A model generated the notes under the pieces. That model was not told the origin of the DNA and searched no databases. It saw nothing but the letters and a program-made list of their open reading frames with translations. Source: Phialophora verrucosa (Eukaryota > Ascomycota > Eurotiomycetes > Chaetothyriales > Herpotrichiellaceae). From it: a stretch of 64,000 bases of DNA. The DNA is taken from positions 930,001 through 994,000 of the forward strand of contig MSED01000009.1 of assembly GCA_002099365.1 (NCBI GenBank), given 5' to 3'. Positions 31,673 through 43,738 of the stretch are shown piece by piece (the stretch's first letter is position 1; each line of letters begins with the position of its first letter). A program made the position numbers and the translations under genes.

Positions 31673-32764
31673 CTACCAGATCACCATAACCCTCACTTCA
31701 GCACTCTTCCTCGGCTTCTGATTCTCCTGATCAGGCAGACTGAACGCACTGTGCGCCGCAAAGGGCACAACCTTACTGCCCTCCTTGTGGGCCTCGCTAT
31801 CAAACAACTTCAAGGCAGACACCTCCTCCGGCGTCTGCTGGCTGATGTAATACCACGTGTGGTCGCTTCCTTTCTCCGGCGCCACGATGAGTGGATTCTC
31901 GTTCCGGAAATCCTTCTCAAACCCAGGTCGTTCGGAGTATACTCTCTGCAAACCGATATACGGCTTTTCGACGTCTGGCCTGAACAAGGTTCTCGGATCC
32001 ATCACGGCCAACGGGTCACGATGCACGGTCTCCATGGCCCGCCAGACGCTCAGGAATCCCCATCTAGGGCCGTTGTAATTCTTGCCGCTCCAGGCCCACT
32101 GGTCGGTGACGCCCTCTTCCTTCATGGCTGCTTCTTCGGCGGCGATGATTTCTTCTCTCAACGCGAAGAACTCTTTCCTTTCCTCCTCGGTCGTGCCCCC
32201 TGTGTTGTCAAGGTCCTCGAACAAGGTCGGTAGCGCGGCCGTGAGGTATGCCCTCGCCCCAGCTGCAGTGTAGTCGCCATGGACGACGAAGAAAGGCTGA
32301 ATGCTCTTGCCCGCGAACTTTCGGGGGTTTGTGTTGAAATCCTCGCTCGTGTTTTCCTGCACATCTCGAACGGTTGTGCCGATGGCCACGGCGCTACGGA
32401 CACCCAGGTGGGATTTGAGCATTGAAACGAGCTCTGGCCAGTATGTCCCGTTGATGAGAGCCGTGTCGTGAAAGTTGGGGATCGAGTCAGATTGCGGAGG
32501 TAAGATTGCAGATGGATGCGTGAGGACCTGGAAGCCATGAGTGGAGAGGTTGAATGAAGAAAGACCTAGGGGGCGAATATCCGTGACAGGACATTCCACG
32601 GATCGAAGCCCAGTCGACTTGCCGGTGAAGAGCTGATGGACCTCGGATTCTTGAGGCTCGATCGTCGTGCCCCAGTAGTTGAATGAACCCGTCACTGTGT
32701 CGTGGTCCTTGAGAGCGACCGAGTACGACGCAGGTGCTTCAGTCGTTGCCGTTGTGGTCGACAT
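31673..32764 (-). CDS. CmcJ/AsaB/GA4-desaturase-like oxygenase
   Basis: Single exon, 363 residues. It resembles the fungal family that includes gibberellin GA4 desaturase, AsaB and CmcJ-like proteins, which are Fe(II)/2-oxoglutarate oxygenases or have that fold. Start of family pattern: VTGSFNYWGTT; VRSAVAIGTTVRD; VVHGDYTAAGARAYL with His162 and Asp164; WRAMETVHRDPLAVMD; YYISQQTPEEVSALKLFDSE; a distal His338 (PFAAHSAF) and the ending SAEVRVMVIW. The iron residues appear kept, so an active enzyme is plausible. Substrate unknown; homologues sit in secondary-metabolite clusters but none is seen here. Confidence 0.88.
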   Translation of the reverse strand: MSTTTATTEAPASYSVALKDHDTVTGSFNYWGTTIEPQESEVHQLFTGKSTGLRSVECPVTDIRPLGLSSFNLSTHGFQVLTHPSAILPPQSDSIPNFHDTALINGTYWPELVSMLKSHLGVRSAVAIGTTVRDVQENTSEDFNTNPRKFAGKSIQPFFVVHGDYTAAGARAYLTAALPTLFEDLDNTGGTTEEERKEFFALREEIIAAEEAAMKEEGVTDQWAWSGKNYNGPRWGFLSVWRAMETVHRDPLAVMDPRTLFRPDVEKPYIGLQRVYSERPGFEKDFRNENPLIVAPEKGSDHTWYYISQQTPEEVSALKLFDSEAHKEGSKVVPFAAHSAFSLPDQENQKPRKSAEVRVMVIW

Positions 32765-34217
32765 GTTGCCAGCACAACGAGCCGAAAGACGGGTAACGCT
32801 CCTATTTGGTCCCGGAGGTTCAATGGATGGCTACTCTATGACTTTTGTCAGGGATAAAGATAGCTCGGCCGCAACGTTGACTTTTGTGGCGCCCATCGTT
32901 GGTTCTTATGCATTCCATATTTTGATCCTAGTCATTTAGGGAAGACACCCTGTGCCTTTCTGGGAGGCCTTAGCGGCACACACCAAGGTCAGTACCGGGA
33001 TCTGCACGACTTAGATGCTTGATCTGACCGTTCACCTCCCCAAACAGGTTACGTGTGTTGAACGTGCGGACTGTAACTGTCCATTGCCATCCTGCGGCCC
33101 TCCTGCCGTTTCGCTACCTATCTTGGAGGCCTTGTCTATGACGCATCCAGGCCAACAGTCCATAGCGATCAGGGTGTCTGTGGTCTAGTCAACCTGCGAT
33201 ATACCGAGCTTTTGAGTATCGACGTACTAACCTGAAATGTCCCCAGAAAAACAAGTCACTCTACAAGGTACCACAAGGAATGATATAATCTGAGTCAGCG
33301 GGATGGCGACACCGGAGAAAGAAGCCTGTTGTGAAAACTCGGCCGAGACACCTCTCTACCAGTGATTCAATCTCCAGAGGGCAAAGTGTACCGCGAGTCG
33401 TACTCGACTGATCGGTTAAAGCTCTACTAGGACAAGGGTGTATTCCGTCTCTCGAGCGAGCTGGCCATCTCTGCAACCCGTGTACGTGGTACCTTGGCCG
33501 GCGTGTATATCGAATAAGTACATTCTAGGGACATTCTGATCGTTGCCAGTGGACAGGATGAAGTTCAGCCCTGAAGTGATACTTATATTATTATTAAAGA
33601 GTTTGACATGCCCAAGTGCTCCAGCGTACGTACCTACTGTGCTACTCTATCAAGCTACCCCGTAATTATGGAGTAAAATCTAAGCAATTAATTTGCAATA
33701 CGGAGTATCTCAGCATTGCTCAACTTGAATCTCAATCGGGCAGCCGACCATCAGTCTACGTCTTGATACTTCCCAACACGGCATACGGTCATCCACAACA
33801 ATAGAGCCTGCTCGGCTCTACCGTTGCATTTGCTGGGAGTCATCGTTAGGTCCATGTGGGGGAGTACTTGTACAGTCCCCTGGATGTGGCTTATTCCCGG
33901 CACATGCCAAAGCCACCGGAGTCAAGATGGAATCGTGATGATTATTTCTGCAATTGACGCCCAGGTCTTCATTCCCGCATCCGCCTTGTCGAGAGCTTCG
34001 CCGACTGCCTTGTCATGATTTCGCTGTTTGGAGATACGAGACCCGGTTTCAAGTTCGATCCTTGACTCTTGCTGGAGACCGCTTCGACTGCTTTGTCTTC
34101 ACCCGATCTCGCTACCCCGCGAGTCTGTCCCACGTCCGAGGCCATATTTCTCTATTCCCCATGTGCTCCAGGATTTCCCAGGCACGAGTACACCCTCGCG
34201 GTCTATCTAACAAGAGC
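32765..34217. other. Intergenic between CmcJ-like and GIT1-like genes
   Basis: 1.45 kb, AT-richer. No gene seen. Holds one TACGGAGTA element (33699-33707). Confidence 0.5.
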
Positions 34218-35947
34218 TTAGATGGCCGAGCCGGCCTCTTCTCTGAACTTTTTCGTCCCCAACATGCTGGTATCATACCCGTGCTGTTCCAAGTACCGCT
34301 TGAACCTCTCGTCCTCCTCCTCAATCATATCCTGACCCACCTTAGGCAGGCCAAAGAAGGCCACAACGGCGCTGAAGATGCACAAGCTACTGCTGACCCA
34401 AAAGGGATATTGGCCTTGCTTGACGGTGTCGTCCCCCGCTGCATCGATCAACAGCGGGAAGACGTATGTCCCCACAAAGGCCCCGACTTTGCCCCACGCG
34501 GCAGCGACGCCGTAGAACTGGCCGCGGATCGGCGTCGAGGAGAGCTTAGAAGCGAACAGGCCGATATTGTCGCCCGGGCCGACCTCGCCTAGGGCCATAA
34601 AGATGCCGGTCAGGATGATGAAGCCCGCAACGCGAGACGGCTGGTTCAGCTCGCCGTAGGCGCCCGTCATGGCGAATCCGACAATACCCTGCAGGAAAAC
34701 TCCGGCGATGAGACACCATTTGGGGCCGATCCAGTCGGCGAGGAAAGCCCCAAGCAGGGCTCCCGGGAGCCAGAAGCTGTTGATTGCGGTGGCCAGGCCG
34801 AAGGACTTCCAGAGGGGAGCGTCGTTCGGGAGGATGAAGACGAGCCACGAGGACGCGAAGATGCCGAAGGAGTAGGCGGAGAAGTTCTGCGGATTCGGGT
34901 TAAAAACGCCATTTGTCTCAGGAATGGAAGTGACACTAACATAGACGAACCAGATGATCGAGATCACCGTACATCTCCACCAGTAGAACTTGACGATGAG
35001 CCAGACGGGGAACTTGTGCATTTTGTTGCGGTGGTATTGTTCAGGTTCTTGGAGCTTGATTCTGGAAGTGAAGAAAAGTAGTCAATACGGAGATATGACT
35101 CTCGAACGATCTGTCACGGACACATACCGAAGATAAAGGAGACTCAAGGGCGGGATTGCGCCCAATGCGAGACAAATCCTCCACGCCGCACGCAAATGAT
35201 TCTCACCCGTGGCAAGTACGACAATCATGGGGACGAATGCGCTGACGACGAATCCCAGGTCGATTTGGAAGTCTGTGGCAAGGATGAACCACCGGTTGCG
35301 ATGGCCTTTCTTCAGCTCTCCCGTCGACTCTGCGGCGCCAACTGAGCCGGCAGGGCTACGATCACCGTTAGCGAGCTCGCGGAGGGAAGTCATAGGAAGC
35401 CTTACTATTCTCCTCCGATACCTAGACCGATCAGGAATCGGTATGCTGAGAGTGCCGCGAAAAGCCCTTGCGTGCTCCCGCCTGCACCGTATGCTCCGGC
35501 GCAAAGGATTGAGAACAAGATGAGGACTGGCATCGGGAGTCAGTTCCATCGACAGGCATGGATAGGACTTCAAATGCTCCTACTGATCGTTGAGATGAGC
35601 AGCGTATTACGTCGGGACCAATGATCGCTTAGAACTCCAAAGAAGAGATGTCCAACCACTGTGCCGGCAAACGCGATACTAGGGACAGCACTCTTATACG
35701 AAGAAGAAGTGTACTCCTTGCCATAGATGATCTGCAGTATGGTCGATACCGAACCAATGACGCCGTTGAGATAGCCGTCAGAAAACAAACCTGCTCCGCA
35801 AGCAATCACAGGCCACGAGCGCTCCCATCGACCTTTAGGCACTTCAGCAAGAGGACCGGTGTAGGTGGCGGCATCTCGCTCATGGTCGGCGTCGTAGTCG
35901 ATGGAAGCTGGGAGCTTCGACTCCCCTATTCTCTTGTCGTCGTCCAT
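34218..35947 (-). CDS. MFS phosphate/glycerophosphodiester transporter (GIT1-like)
   Basis: 500 residues in five exons: 35584-35947, 35406-35526, 35128-35355, 34941-35061, 34218-34886. All introns are 50-66 nt and keep frame. It is a phosphate:H+ symporter family member like the yeast glycerophosphoinositol permease Git1, expected in the plasma membrane. Seen: GLFSDGYLNGVIGSV, a broken-then-restored GGEYPAGSVGAAE (signature of the family, split by an intron), HRNRWFILATDFQ, WFVY/NFSAYSFGIFASS across the fourth junction, and GPGDNIGLFASK. An in-frame extension upstream to 36220 lacks similarity, so the ATG at 35947 (MDDDKRIGES) is preferred. Substrate could be glycerophosphodiesters or phosphate. 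Confidence 0.9.
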
Positions 35948-36639
35948 CGCGTTGAGGCCTCTACCTAAGAGGCAATGGGATCTCTGCGGTGCGCTGACCC
36001 AAGTGTTCGAGAGATGGTGGGGGGTGGCAGGTCGGCATCCAGCTGCTGGCGATCCTACATTATATTGTTCTTCGTAAACAAAACAGACCTCGGAGAGGCG
36101 ATCTCGCCAACGCCCGAACCTACCAACGAATTTTTCCCGAAGCTCGTTCGATGTAGCATCTGACTTCCAACATACTGGAAAAGGAAGGGAACCTGTAAGG
36201 TGGGCATCGGTTTGAGCCAATCAGGCGTGAGCATCAGCGCACACCTTTGAAGGGCGTCTTATCCCGCGACGGACATGTTCGCTTGCGGCGACGTTGGCTG
36301 CAGTCTCATAGGCCAGATGCCTCGATAAGATGTCCTTCACGCCGTGGAGTGCCGAGAAAAGGAATGGAGAGAATCTTCAAATGCATACCACACGTGGCAC
36401 GTACTCGTGGCAGATGTGAAATGAGCGACCCAGAGTGGCTGTCGGCAACGCGGCATGTACAGCACTCCAGGCGAAAGAAGAGGAGATCTAGAACCTAAAG
36501 GCCATGACTCTAGTAGGCGGACCATGATTCCGGTCATAATGTTGAAGGAGTTATCTGTCCTCTCCGAGCCTTTCGATCAAGCAAGGCGGATCGCTGCCAG
36601 ATGTTCCGTCTTGGCCCCGGACAGACTAACAGTATGTTG
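35948..36639. other. Intergenic between GIT1-like and IPNS-like genes
   Basis: Promoter of the GIT1-like gene; no gene seen. Confidence 0.5.
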
Positions 36640-37866
36640 CTAATCGTAGTAGTTCTGGACCTTAAGTCCATTGAAGTCAAATGTTGTTCCTTCGCGCTTC
36701 GTTATAACGGTCTTGTAATGGACATCCTTGACTCTAGCTCGCACATATTCAGTCCCCGTGGGCACTTTCTTGTTGGGATCCTTGTCGTCGTCGGTCAAAA
36801 GACCCAGGCGATCCAGAAGAGGAGATGGAACTGCTCTTATTGGTGTCTGCGGGCCGGGGCGGCAGAAGTAAAGCAGTCCCAGACGGGGAATGTGCATTTG
36901 ATCCTTGGGTGGAGTGACGACCCGGTGGACAGTTGACTTGATGAAGCCTGCCAGCTGGTCAGCGGTGTGCCAGTCCGAACAACAACCACAATTTACCTTT
37001 GGTAAGGAAGGACAAAGTATCGGCTGCGTTGCAGGTAATTCCACCCTGGACAGGCTTGACCCATTTCCATTCTCCTTCAGGGGTGCGAATTTGCAACCCG
37101 GCGACGTGCTGGGAGAACAGCAAAGTCAAGCTACCAAAGTCGGTATGCCCGCCCTTGCTGTAATTCTGTGCCTTGTCCCATTCTTCCTGAGTTCTAACAT
37201 TGTAGATCATGTATCGGAGATGATCGTCCGATTCCTGCTCGTAAGCATGAGCGTCCACAAAATAGTTCTCCGGCAACTCAAGGATAATGGCGATAAGGAC
37301 AAATAACTTCCGAAGAACCTTGTCCCACAGTTCTCGGTGGAAAGCTGAGATTTCCTCCCAGTTTTCACGGACAATTCGGTGCTTGGGAACGTCCTTGAGT
37401 CCTTCGATTGGCTTTTGAATGTTGAGCTACGCATTGTGAGACCACAGAGCGCTGTAGGAGGAAGGGCCCGTACCATCTCAACGTTGTCCTTGACCCCGGT
37501 GTCACCAATCCAACGAGAATTCTCTCTATAACCGAAATACTCACCTTCCGCAAAGTTGCAAGGGAAAAAGCGCTTTTCCTCGAGCGATTGCTTGAAGAAC
37601 GTGTTGCCGAAACTGAACTGTCGTAGGACCTTGCTATCATTAATGCCACTGTTCACCACAGTCCAGAAGCCAACTCTGGTGGCAGCATCATAGAGCTGCT
37701 TGGCGAGCTCTTCTTTGCCCCCAGGCTCATCAAAGCGGGAGAGATCAATTGTGGTGAGGGGAGCCCAATCGAGATCCTCAGTTGTATATTGTGGGCGACT
37801 CCATGGCTTGACCAGGATTTGCTGGGCCTCAGACGGTGGCTCGATGTCGATAGCAGATGGCGCCAT
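36640..37866 (-). CDS. Isopenicillin-N-synthase-like 2-oxoglutarate/Fe(II) dioxygenase
   Basis: 376 residues in three exons: 37474-37866, 36997-37426, 36640-36946 plus base 36947 (introns 47 and 49 nt). N-terminal DIOX_N-like part (APLTTIDLSRFDE, RVGFWTVVNSGI), then the catalytic barrel. Iron ligands: His225 and Asp227 (GGHTDFGSLTLL), His282 (STVHRVV). The 2-oxoglutarate arginine is Arg296 in RLGLLYFCRP, where Gly stands in the usual Ser place of R-x-S; this variant is common in fungal members as I recall. Cytosolic, substrate unknown. The acceptor of intron 2 (GGCAG/GC) is chosen since the earlier AG breaks the frame. Confidence 0.9.
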
Positions 37867-38957
37867 GTTTCAACAATGAATTTGGTATTAGACCTGGATG
37901 ACGAGTGCCGTTCCTTTCCACAAGAACTCTCTTCGAAACGAAAAAGTCTCAATTAGTGAGTTCAAACACATAAGCCAAACCCAAGCAATATAAGCACCGG
38001 CTATCAAAAGTGCGGGGTCGTCAATGATCGGCCAACCGCGCTGCATGATGGCGTGCTTTCTTCGGGTAAGGCGTGCTTCTTCAAATCAGGATATCATTAG
38101 GCTCTGAAGCATTAATAATGTTGCTAGGGTTCTCCGATGGCCAGTTTCATTAATGCGAAGGCCGCGGGTTCTTTGACATCTCTTACCTTGAAGCGACAGG
38201 AAACGCAGTAAGACAGTCTGAAACTGTGCTTCAGCGAAAGCAATCATGGCAGTCCAGGAGGGTAGAGCCCCCTTCACGACTGCAGAAACAAGACGGGGAT
38301 AATACAAAGCTTGTCATTCCCGGTATGGCGACACGCTCGTGCTCCGACAAGAACGTTGACGGTACGTGGTCGAGTCATGAAAAGGTTATTTTAGCAGCAG
38401 GCACAAAACTTGCGCCGCCGATGGCCCTGAAAGGGATCAGACTATCACCAGGGTGATGCCTCTGGATACACTTCTTCGTAAGATGTGGATGCGCTCGTTC
38501 TAGCATTTCTGAGGTGCATCTGGCAAATTGAAGAAGGACGTTGATTTGAGATCCAGCGCAACGAACAATACGCGAAGGAGTGACAACTGACCGCTATTTA
38601 CGCTGTTTGACCAGTTTGCACCATTTGTGCCATTTGCCTTGTTTGCAGCGTCTGATGATCATGTTTCTCATCGTTGGCAGGAATCATGAGCCATGACCCA
38701 CGGTGTTCTTTCTTTGCTGATGCGGCAGGTAGGTTATATTGGCACGCCTTACACGAGATAAAAAGGCGAGGGCATGCGATTGGCGACTGTGCCGGCGATG
38801 ACAAAGGTTGTTGCCACTGTCGTTTGGCTGGCTACAGAAAAGTGTCCCATGGTTGTTGCCTCCAAATCTACCCACAAACGAGCCTGCTGTATTTGACTGG
38901 CAGCCTGCTCAAGGGTCGGCGAAAGTCACGGCTTCCAGTCTCCCGTACTGAAGCAAC
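37867..38957. other. Intergenic between IPNS-like and GNAT genes
   Basis: 1.1 kb; promoter of the dioxygenase gene and 3' flank of the GNAT gene. No gene seen. Confidence 0.5.
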
Positions 38958-39823
38958 TTATTTGGTCCACATTACGGCGCCTCCTCCGATGCCAGCCCTC
39001 ATCAACGGGTTCTCACTTCCACCAGCTTTGGTCGTGTAACCCTCAATATCGCCGAACCCGCATTTCTGATAGAAGCCTTCCTTGCCTTCCGCAGAGACGA
39101 CACAAACCGGAAGGTCGCCTTCAGGATCGTGCTTCGCTCTTTCTAGTCCTTGCTGCACAAGTTCCCTGCCGAACCCATTTCCCTGGTGTTCGGGATGTAC
39201 TGCCATGACCTCCAATGACCAGCGGGTTTGTCGATCAGGGCCACTGAAGAGAGGAGCCGCGAAAGGTAGAATGCGAGGCAAGAAATTCCAGAGTGTGAGC
39301 GGTTCCGGATCACTTGTGGTCGGACGAGGCTCTGCTGGATTGGGGAACAGATGTCGACGCATGGTGAAATATGTGGAAAGGAGTGGCTTTATCAAGAGAC
39401 CTGGCACGAACAATTACTGTTCAGCGCTTGGGCATGGCAAAGGTAATGCTTACGAGGATCCCACCAGCCCCATATCCCATATATGTGCTCCCACCCTTGG
39501 CCAACTCGCTCCCACTGGGCAATACCCGTGATAATTTCTCTTTTATCCCCTTTGGGCAGCAGATGAGAGTGGTCATCGGGATTGTCCACAACGCCCTCGT
39601 TGCTGGTTTCGTACGACACCATGTGGACTTGGTGATAGTCGTACCAGTGGGTCTGGAAATTCTCCATAGCCGCTCGTTGAAATCCCTCTGGATGCTCCCC
39701 CTGATGAGGGAACATCAACCGAAGGAGGGGATCCGGGCCGAAGGACGCTGCAAATATCTTCGCCATGACCGGTATATCGGCCTTGGTGGCCTGTCGGACA
39801 GGCATTTCGAGGGTGGTGCACAC
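38958..39823 (-). CDS. GNAT family N-acetyltransferase
   Basis: 270 residues in two exons (39454-39823 and 38958-39400, intron 53 nt). Acetyl-CoA-dependent acetyltransferase fold: N-terminal VRQATKADIPVMAKIF, the strand WSLEVMAVHPEHQGNGFGRELVQ, which holds the acetyl-CoA loop Q-x-x-G-x-G (HQGNGFG), and YQKCGF near the C-terminus. The middle is longer than in the smallest members. Substrate unknown. The second in-frame ATG at 39805 (MPVRQATK) is also a good start. Confidence 0.9.
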
Positions 39824-40636
39824 TTAGAAATTGGGTAAAAGGGGATCAATGGAATAGATGTTCGCAACGACGGCAAAAGAGAGCTTGAATTTCATGCCTC
39901 ACTGGTCCTTGTGTTAACACGCTCTTCACATAATCTGCAGATTAACATGCAAAGTTGACCGGGAGTCCTCCTCGGGAACGAAATGTCAGATCACAGCTGT
40001 CGATGTAACCTCGAAGACATGATACATGTCACACTGCGAGGCCGTTGCACGCATTGAGAGTGCTTTCTTATCGTCCCCGGGCTTTAACCGCGAGAAGCCC
40101 GGGTCAGAGAGCCTCAGCCGCCATGCAGGGACTGCCCGCTGCCCTGCCCAGGATGCAAAGGTAATCGTAGTCTTGGGGTTGCTTGATTCTTAGCGTCGCA
40201 TAATTAGACGTCTTACACGATCGTACCACACTCAAGCCCATTGGCGAGAGGATCCCGCATTGCAGGGTCATCCAACCGTGGAACATCCCTCTGGACAGAA
40301 TGAGGGAATAAGACATCCCATCAATGTATGCCTTGATCGTCGCAGAATTACTCAATGCTTTATGGAGATCTTGGTGATTGGAAGTCGGAAGCAACGGTAC
40401 GGGTGATACCGCGACCAGGAGGATGTCTTGAAGTCGCTAATCTTGTTGAACTGATTGGGAAAAACCAAAGGTGGTGTTAACCCAGAGAAGAAGATTCATG
40501 CGCTTTCCCCTGAAACGCCATTCTGATCATCATCGGGAAGAGTGCTCATCAATCCGCCCTTTCCAATGCTCCGCCTCTTTGCAACACAACGCAATGCAAC
40601 ACAATACCCAACAGGCCTGTCAGCGTTATGCTCGTC
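39824..40636. other. Intergenic between GNAT and primase genes
   Basis: No convincing gene; a 96-codon frame at 40104-40394 (-) has no recognisable features. Confidence 0.5.
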
Positions 40637-42197
40637 TCAATCCTCCATCTTGACATCCTGTTTCGCCAGATTGCCCAGGTTCTTCAACAGATAACTCCTC
40701 TTGAAGTACGTATTTGGATGTACAATCGTTTCCAATTCCGCGGGTCCCCAAATCCCTTCGTCTTTGACTTTCCTGATCTCTTGTTTATGAGCCCAGTCAA
40801 AGACCCGATTACAGGCAATGTGGAACCGCTTCTTCTCAACATCTTCTTTCACACCTCTGAGGACGTCTCGGTCGTGAACACCCGTTGCCTGCAGCATGGC
40901 GGTGAGGTTGTCGACAGAGAAATGGCGGTAAGGACATCCATGCGCCTCACCTGTACCTGGTGGGTGTTCAGTCAGGATCTTCTGGCACGAGTAGGGCGCA
41001 TAGCCTCGACCACGACGATTGGCGTCCCCTCCGACATCGCCGTACACATGGCGGACATTGTACCTATATTCTTTGTTGAACTGATCGTCTGTGAGTAGTT
41101 TGAACGACTGGCGCCAGAAAATTAGGCAGTCTTCCAACGTCAACCCTATACCCTTGAGGAAAAGGGTGTATTGTAGGCGGCCAAAATGTTTGAGGTGGCT
41201 GTTCTTGCGGAGCGTATTGTGCAGGTGTTTCATACAGAGCGGGAAATGTTGGGATAGGTTGTCGATATTGGCGGCTGTAATGGGGGCCCCGGGTACAGAT
41301 GAATCTGAATCTGAGAACCCAGCATCAGGAGTGGCGAAGTTTTTGGACAGGTGGTTGAGAATGGGTGTCAAGCGATCGTCCTCGTCGAGCCTAGGCAGGG
41401 CGCGAGCGGTCAATTCTAGCGCCTTGTCCAGACGGCGTGTGAACTCAGTAAGGACCATGCTCGTTTGTTCGCGCGTAGGCACGTAGGCTTTGCCCTTCCG
41501 CACGAGGACAGTGCGGTGCTCGACAAGTTCGGGCACACATGTCCAATCGACTTTGAACCAATTCTCCCCCTCTATCCGTCGGAGGCCTGGTGTTGCCGCC
41601 AGGAGTTGCTCCGCCAGCTCTCGCTTCTCCTCTTCCTGAACGCGCTCCCAGTCCATGTTCAAGCTCTCGATAAAGGCTTGCCGCTCCCGGGTGTCGTCTT
41701 GCTGGAATCGCAAACGAAAGAGCATAGTCTCGACGCGGGCGAACCGTCTTCGCAGGTCTTCTGTCCCGGAGAATGCTAGTCGTAGGATGTAGTGCGAGTA
41801 GTGGTCTTTGCGTCGTTGATTCTTCAACTTCTGGTCCACGACCCCACCGGCGGCGGCAGTATTCGAAGATAGTGGCAGGTATTTCTTGAGTAACGGTTCA
41901 AGATGGGCGGACGTCTCTTCGGGGGACTTGTTCCTGAACGAGCACGCCTCGATTTCGGCAAGGACTGAATTCCAATCAGCGGACAACAGAGTGTATAGCC
42001 ACGCGAAACGTACCCCTCAGTCTGTCTATAGCCCATGTCTCAAACTCCTCCAGGCTGATTTCCTGCGTCGGGGGAATATCATACAGAGAGAGTCGATTAG
42101 GATAATCATTCTCCTTATAGGATGCTGTTGCGAACTGAGTCTTTTTATGGTGGATAAGTTTCCGCTTAGGATCGAAACGAGTATCTGAGGGCATCAT
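40637..42197 (-). CDS. PRI2: DNA primase large subunit
   Basis: 503 residues in two exons (42014-42197 and 40637-41964, 49-nt intron). Regulatory subunit of the primase heterodimer in DNA polymerase alpha-primase; makes RNA primers in the nucleus. Exon 1 ends with WAIDRLR and splicing gives RVLAEIEACSFRNKSPEE, as in relatives. Iron-sulfur cluster cysteines at 305, 388, 405 and 446 have spacings of 83, 17 and 41, close to those in yeast Pri2. Other family parts: HYSHYILRLAFS, GRLQYTLFLKGIGL, YNVRHVYG, YAPYSCQKIL, GCPYRHF. It is divergent from adenylate kinase 2, about 700 bases apart. Confidence 0.96.
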
Positions 42198-42906
42198 TGT
42201 GTCGGTTACTCAATTTTCAGTTGTGTTGGCGTTGGTGTTGCGGGATGAGATGCATTGATTCTGAGGTGCGAGAAGAACGCGTCCACCGCGATTCGACGCG
42301 TCTGGCGGTGACGTCGCGAGCAAGCCTGACCGCAGGCCGCGGATCGGAAATTCTTCTCTCCAGTGACTGCAATTCCATCTCTGGAGTGCCAACTACATAG
42401 CAGAACTGCGACAGAGGGACTCATCTATGGACACCACCACCTTGGTATCATACCAAATACACCTCTTTTCTATCTCTAACACACAGTCCCTGACAATCCT
42501 CCCGTCAATTGTGCGTACCCTTTCTCCCGGTCCGTCAGCCATCGGAAGCAATGGACCACCGGAAACCCGCGCAGTATTAGTCCTTATCGGCAGAGTTCAA
42601 CCGAAACTCTGCCTTTCCTTTCCCCACGTTTGCTTCAACCTTTTCTAGGCCTCAAGCTCGGGTGCGTCTTCTCATCTGCTCCTTCTCCGCAGTTTCGGCT
42701 CGCTCATTTGGCCTGCTCTTCCTCGAGGGCTCGTTGGCCAGCTATCTTTCTCTCTATCTCTGATTCTTGTTTCTTTTCCTTCCCCCTGGGCCCCGGACTC
42801 TCTGTTTTTGTCAGCAGAATGATGGGCACCTAATAGGGGCGCTGGGGCCATCGGCCACCCACGACTCGACCGACTCACACGCCGGCTTTCTTCGTAGACA
42901 TTTACC
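42198..42906. promoter_or_regulatory. Shared divergent promoter region of primase and adenylate kinase genes
   Basis: About 700 bases between two divergent housekeeping starts; a CT-rich tract at 42590-42790 on the adenylate kinase side. No gene seen. Confidence 0.5.
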
Positions 42907-43738
42907 ATGACCTTCGCCACCGCCACGAGGAAGCTGAAGCGGGCTGCCAGGATCATCTTGGTCGGGGCTCCAGGAGTTGGAAAAGGCACTCAATCCGAGA
43001 GGCTGATGAAACGATTCCCGCAACTCAGTTCGATTGCGACGGGAGATCTATTACGCGAAAATGTCAAGAAACAAACTGCGCTCGGTACATACACGCCCTG
43101 AAACTTATCGCACTGGATGCTGTTAACCATTGCATGATGCAGGCAAGCAAGCCGAAGCGCATATGAGAGACGGTGGTCTCGTCCCCGATCCTCTTATCCT
43201 AAATCTCATCCTCACCGAGCTCACCTCGAGAAATTGGGTACGAACCTCTGATACCAACGAAAATGTCATCGCCGCCCTCGCGCGAGGCAACGGCTCGGCT
43301 TCGAGGGTCGTGCATGCGTCCGACTCACCCGACACCTCTTTCATCCTCGACGGCTTCCCCCGTACAGCGACGCAAGGCAAAGCCTTAGCACACTTGTTGC
43401 CTATTAACCTGGTCTTGCAACTTGTCACCCCCGTCGACATCATTCTCTCGCGCATGGCCAATCGCTGGACCCACGCAGCTTCTGGAAGAGTATACAATGT
43501 TGGATTCAATGATCCCAAAGTGCCTGGAAGAGACGACGTGACCGGGGAACCCTTGATGCAGAGGGATGATGACAGCGAGGCCACGTGGAGAAAGCGACTG
43601 GCAAAGTTCGAGGAGACCAGCAAGAGTTTGCTCGATTTTTACCGCGAGCAACCCGACCTGGTGGTCAGGATACAGGGCAACAGCAGTGACGAAATCTCGC
43701 CACAGATATTTACAGAAATTGAGAAGCGATTTGGTTGA
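42907..43738 (+). CDS. ADK2: GTP:AMP phosphotransferase, mitochondrial adenylate kinase
   Basis: 257 residues in two exons (42907-43084, 43143-43738; intron 58 nt). Balances nucleotides with GTP and AMP in the mitochondrial matrix. P-loop GAPGVGKGT at 20-28, the AMP site ATGDLLRENV, FILDGFPRT, and a long lid RWTHAASGRVYN to DDVTGEPLMQRDDD without zinc cysteines, typical for the Adk2/AK3 type. The N-terminus (MTFATATRKLKRAAR) is basic and free of acids and may serve as import signal. An earlier in-frame start is not needed. A second ATG is not seen near. Confidence 0.93.

Noticed and set aside
34035..34060. tRNA B-box-like AGTTCGATCC
   Set aside because: No matching A box or acceptor stem at the right distance.
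9987..37866. Classical secondary-metabolite gene cluster
   Set aside because: No polyketide synthase, peptide synthetase, terpene cyclase or prenyltransferase seen.
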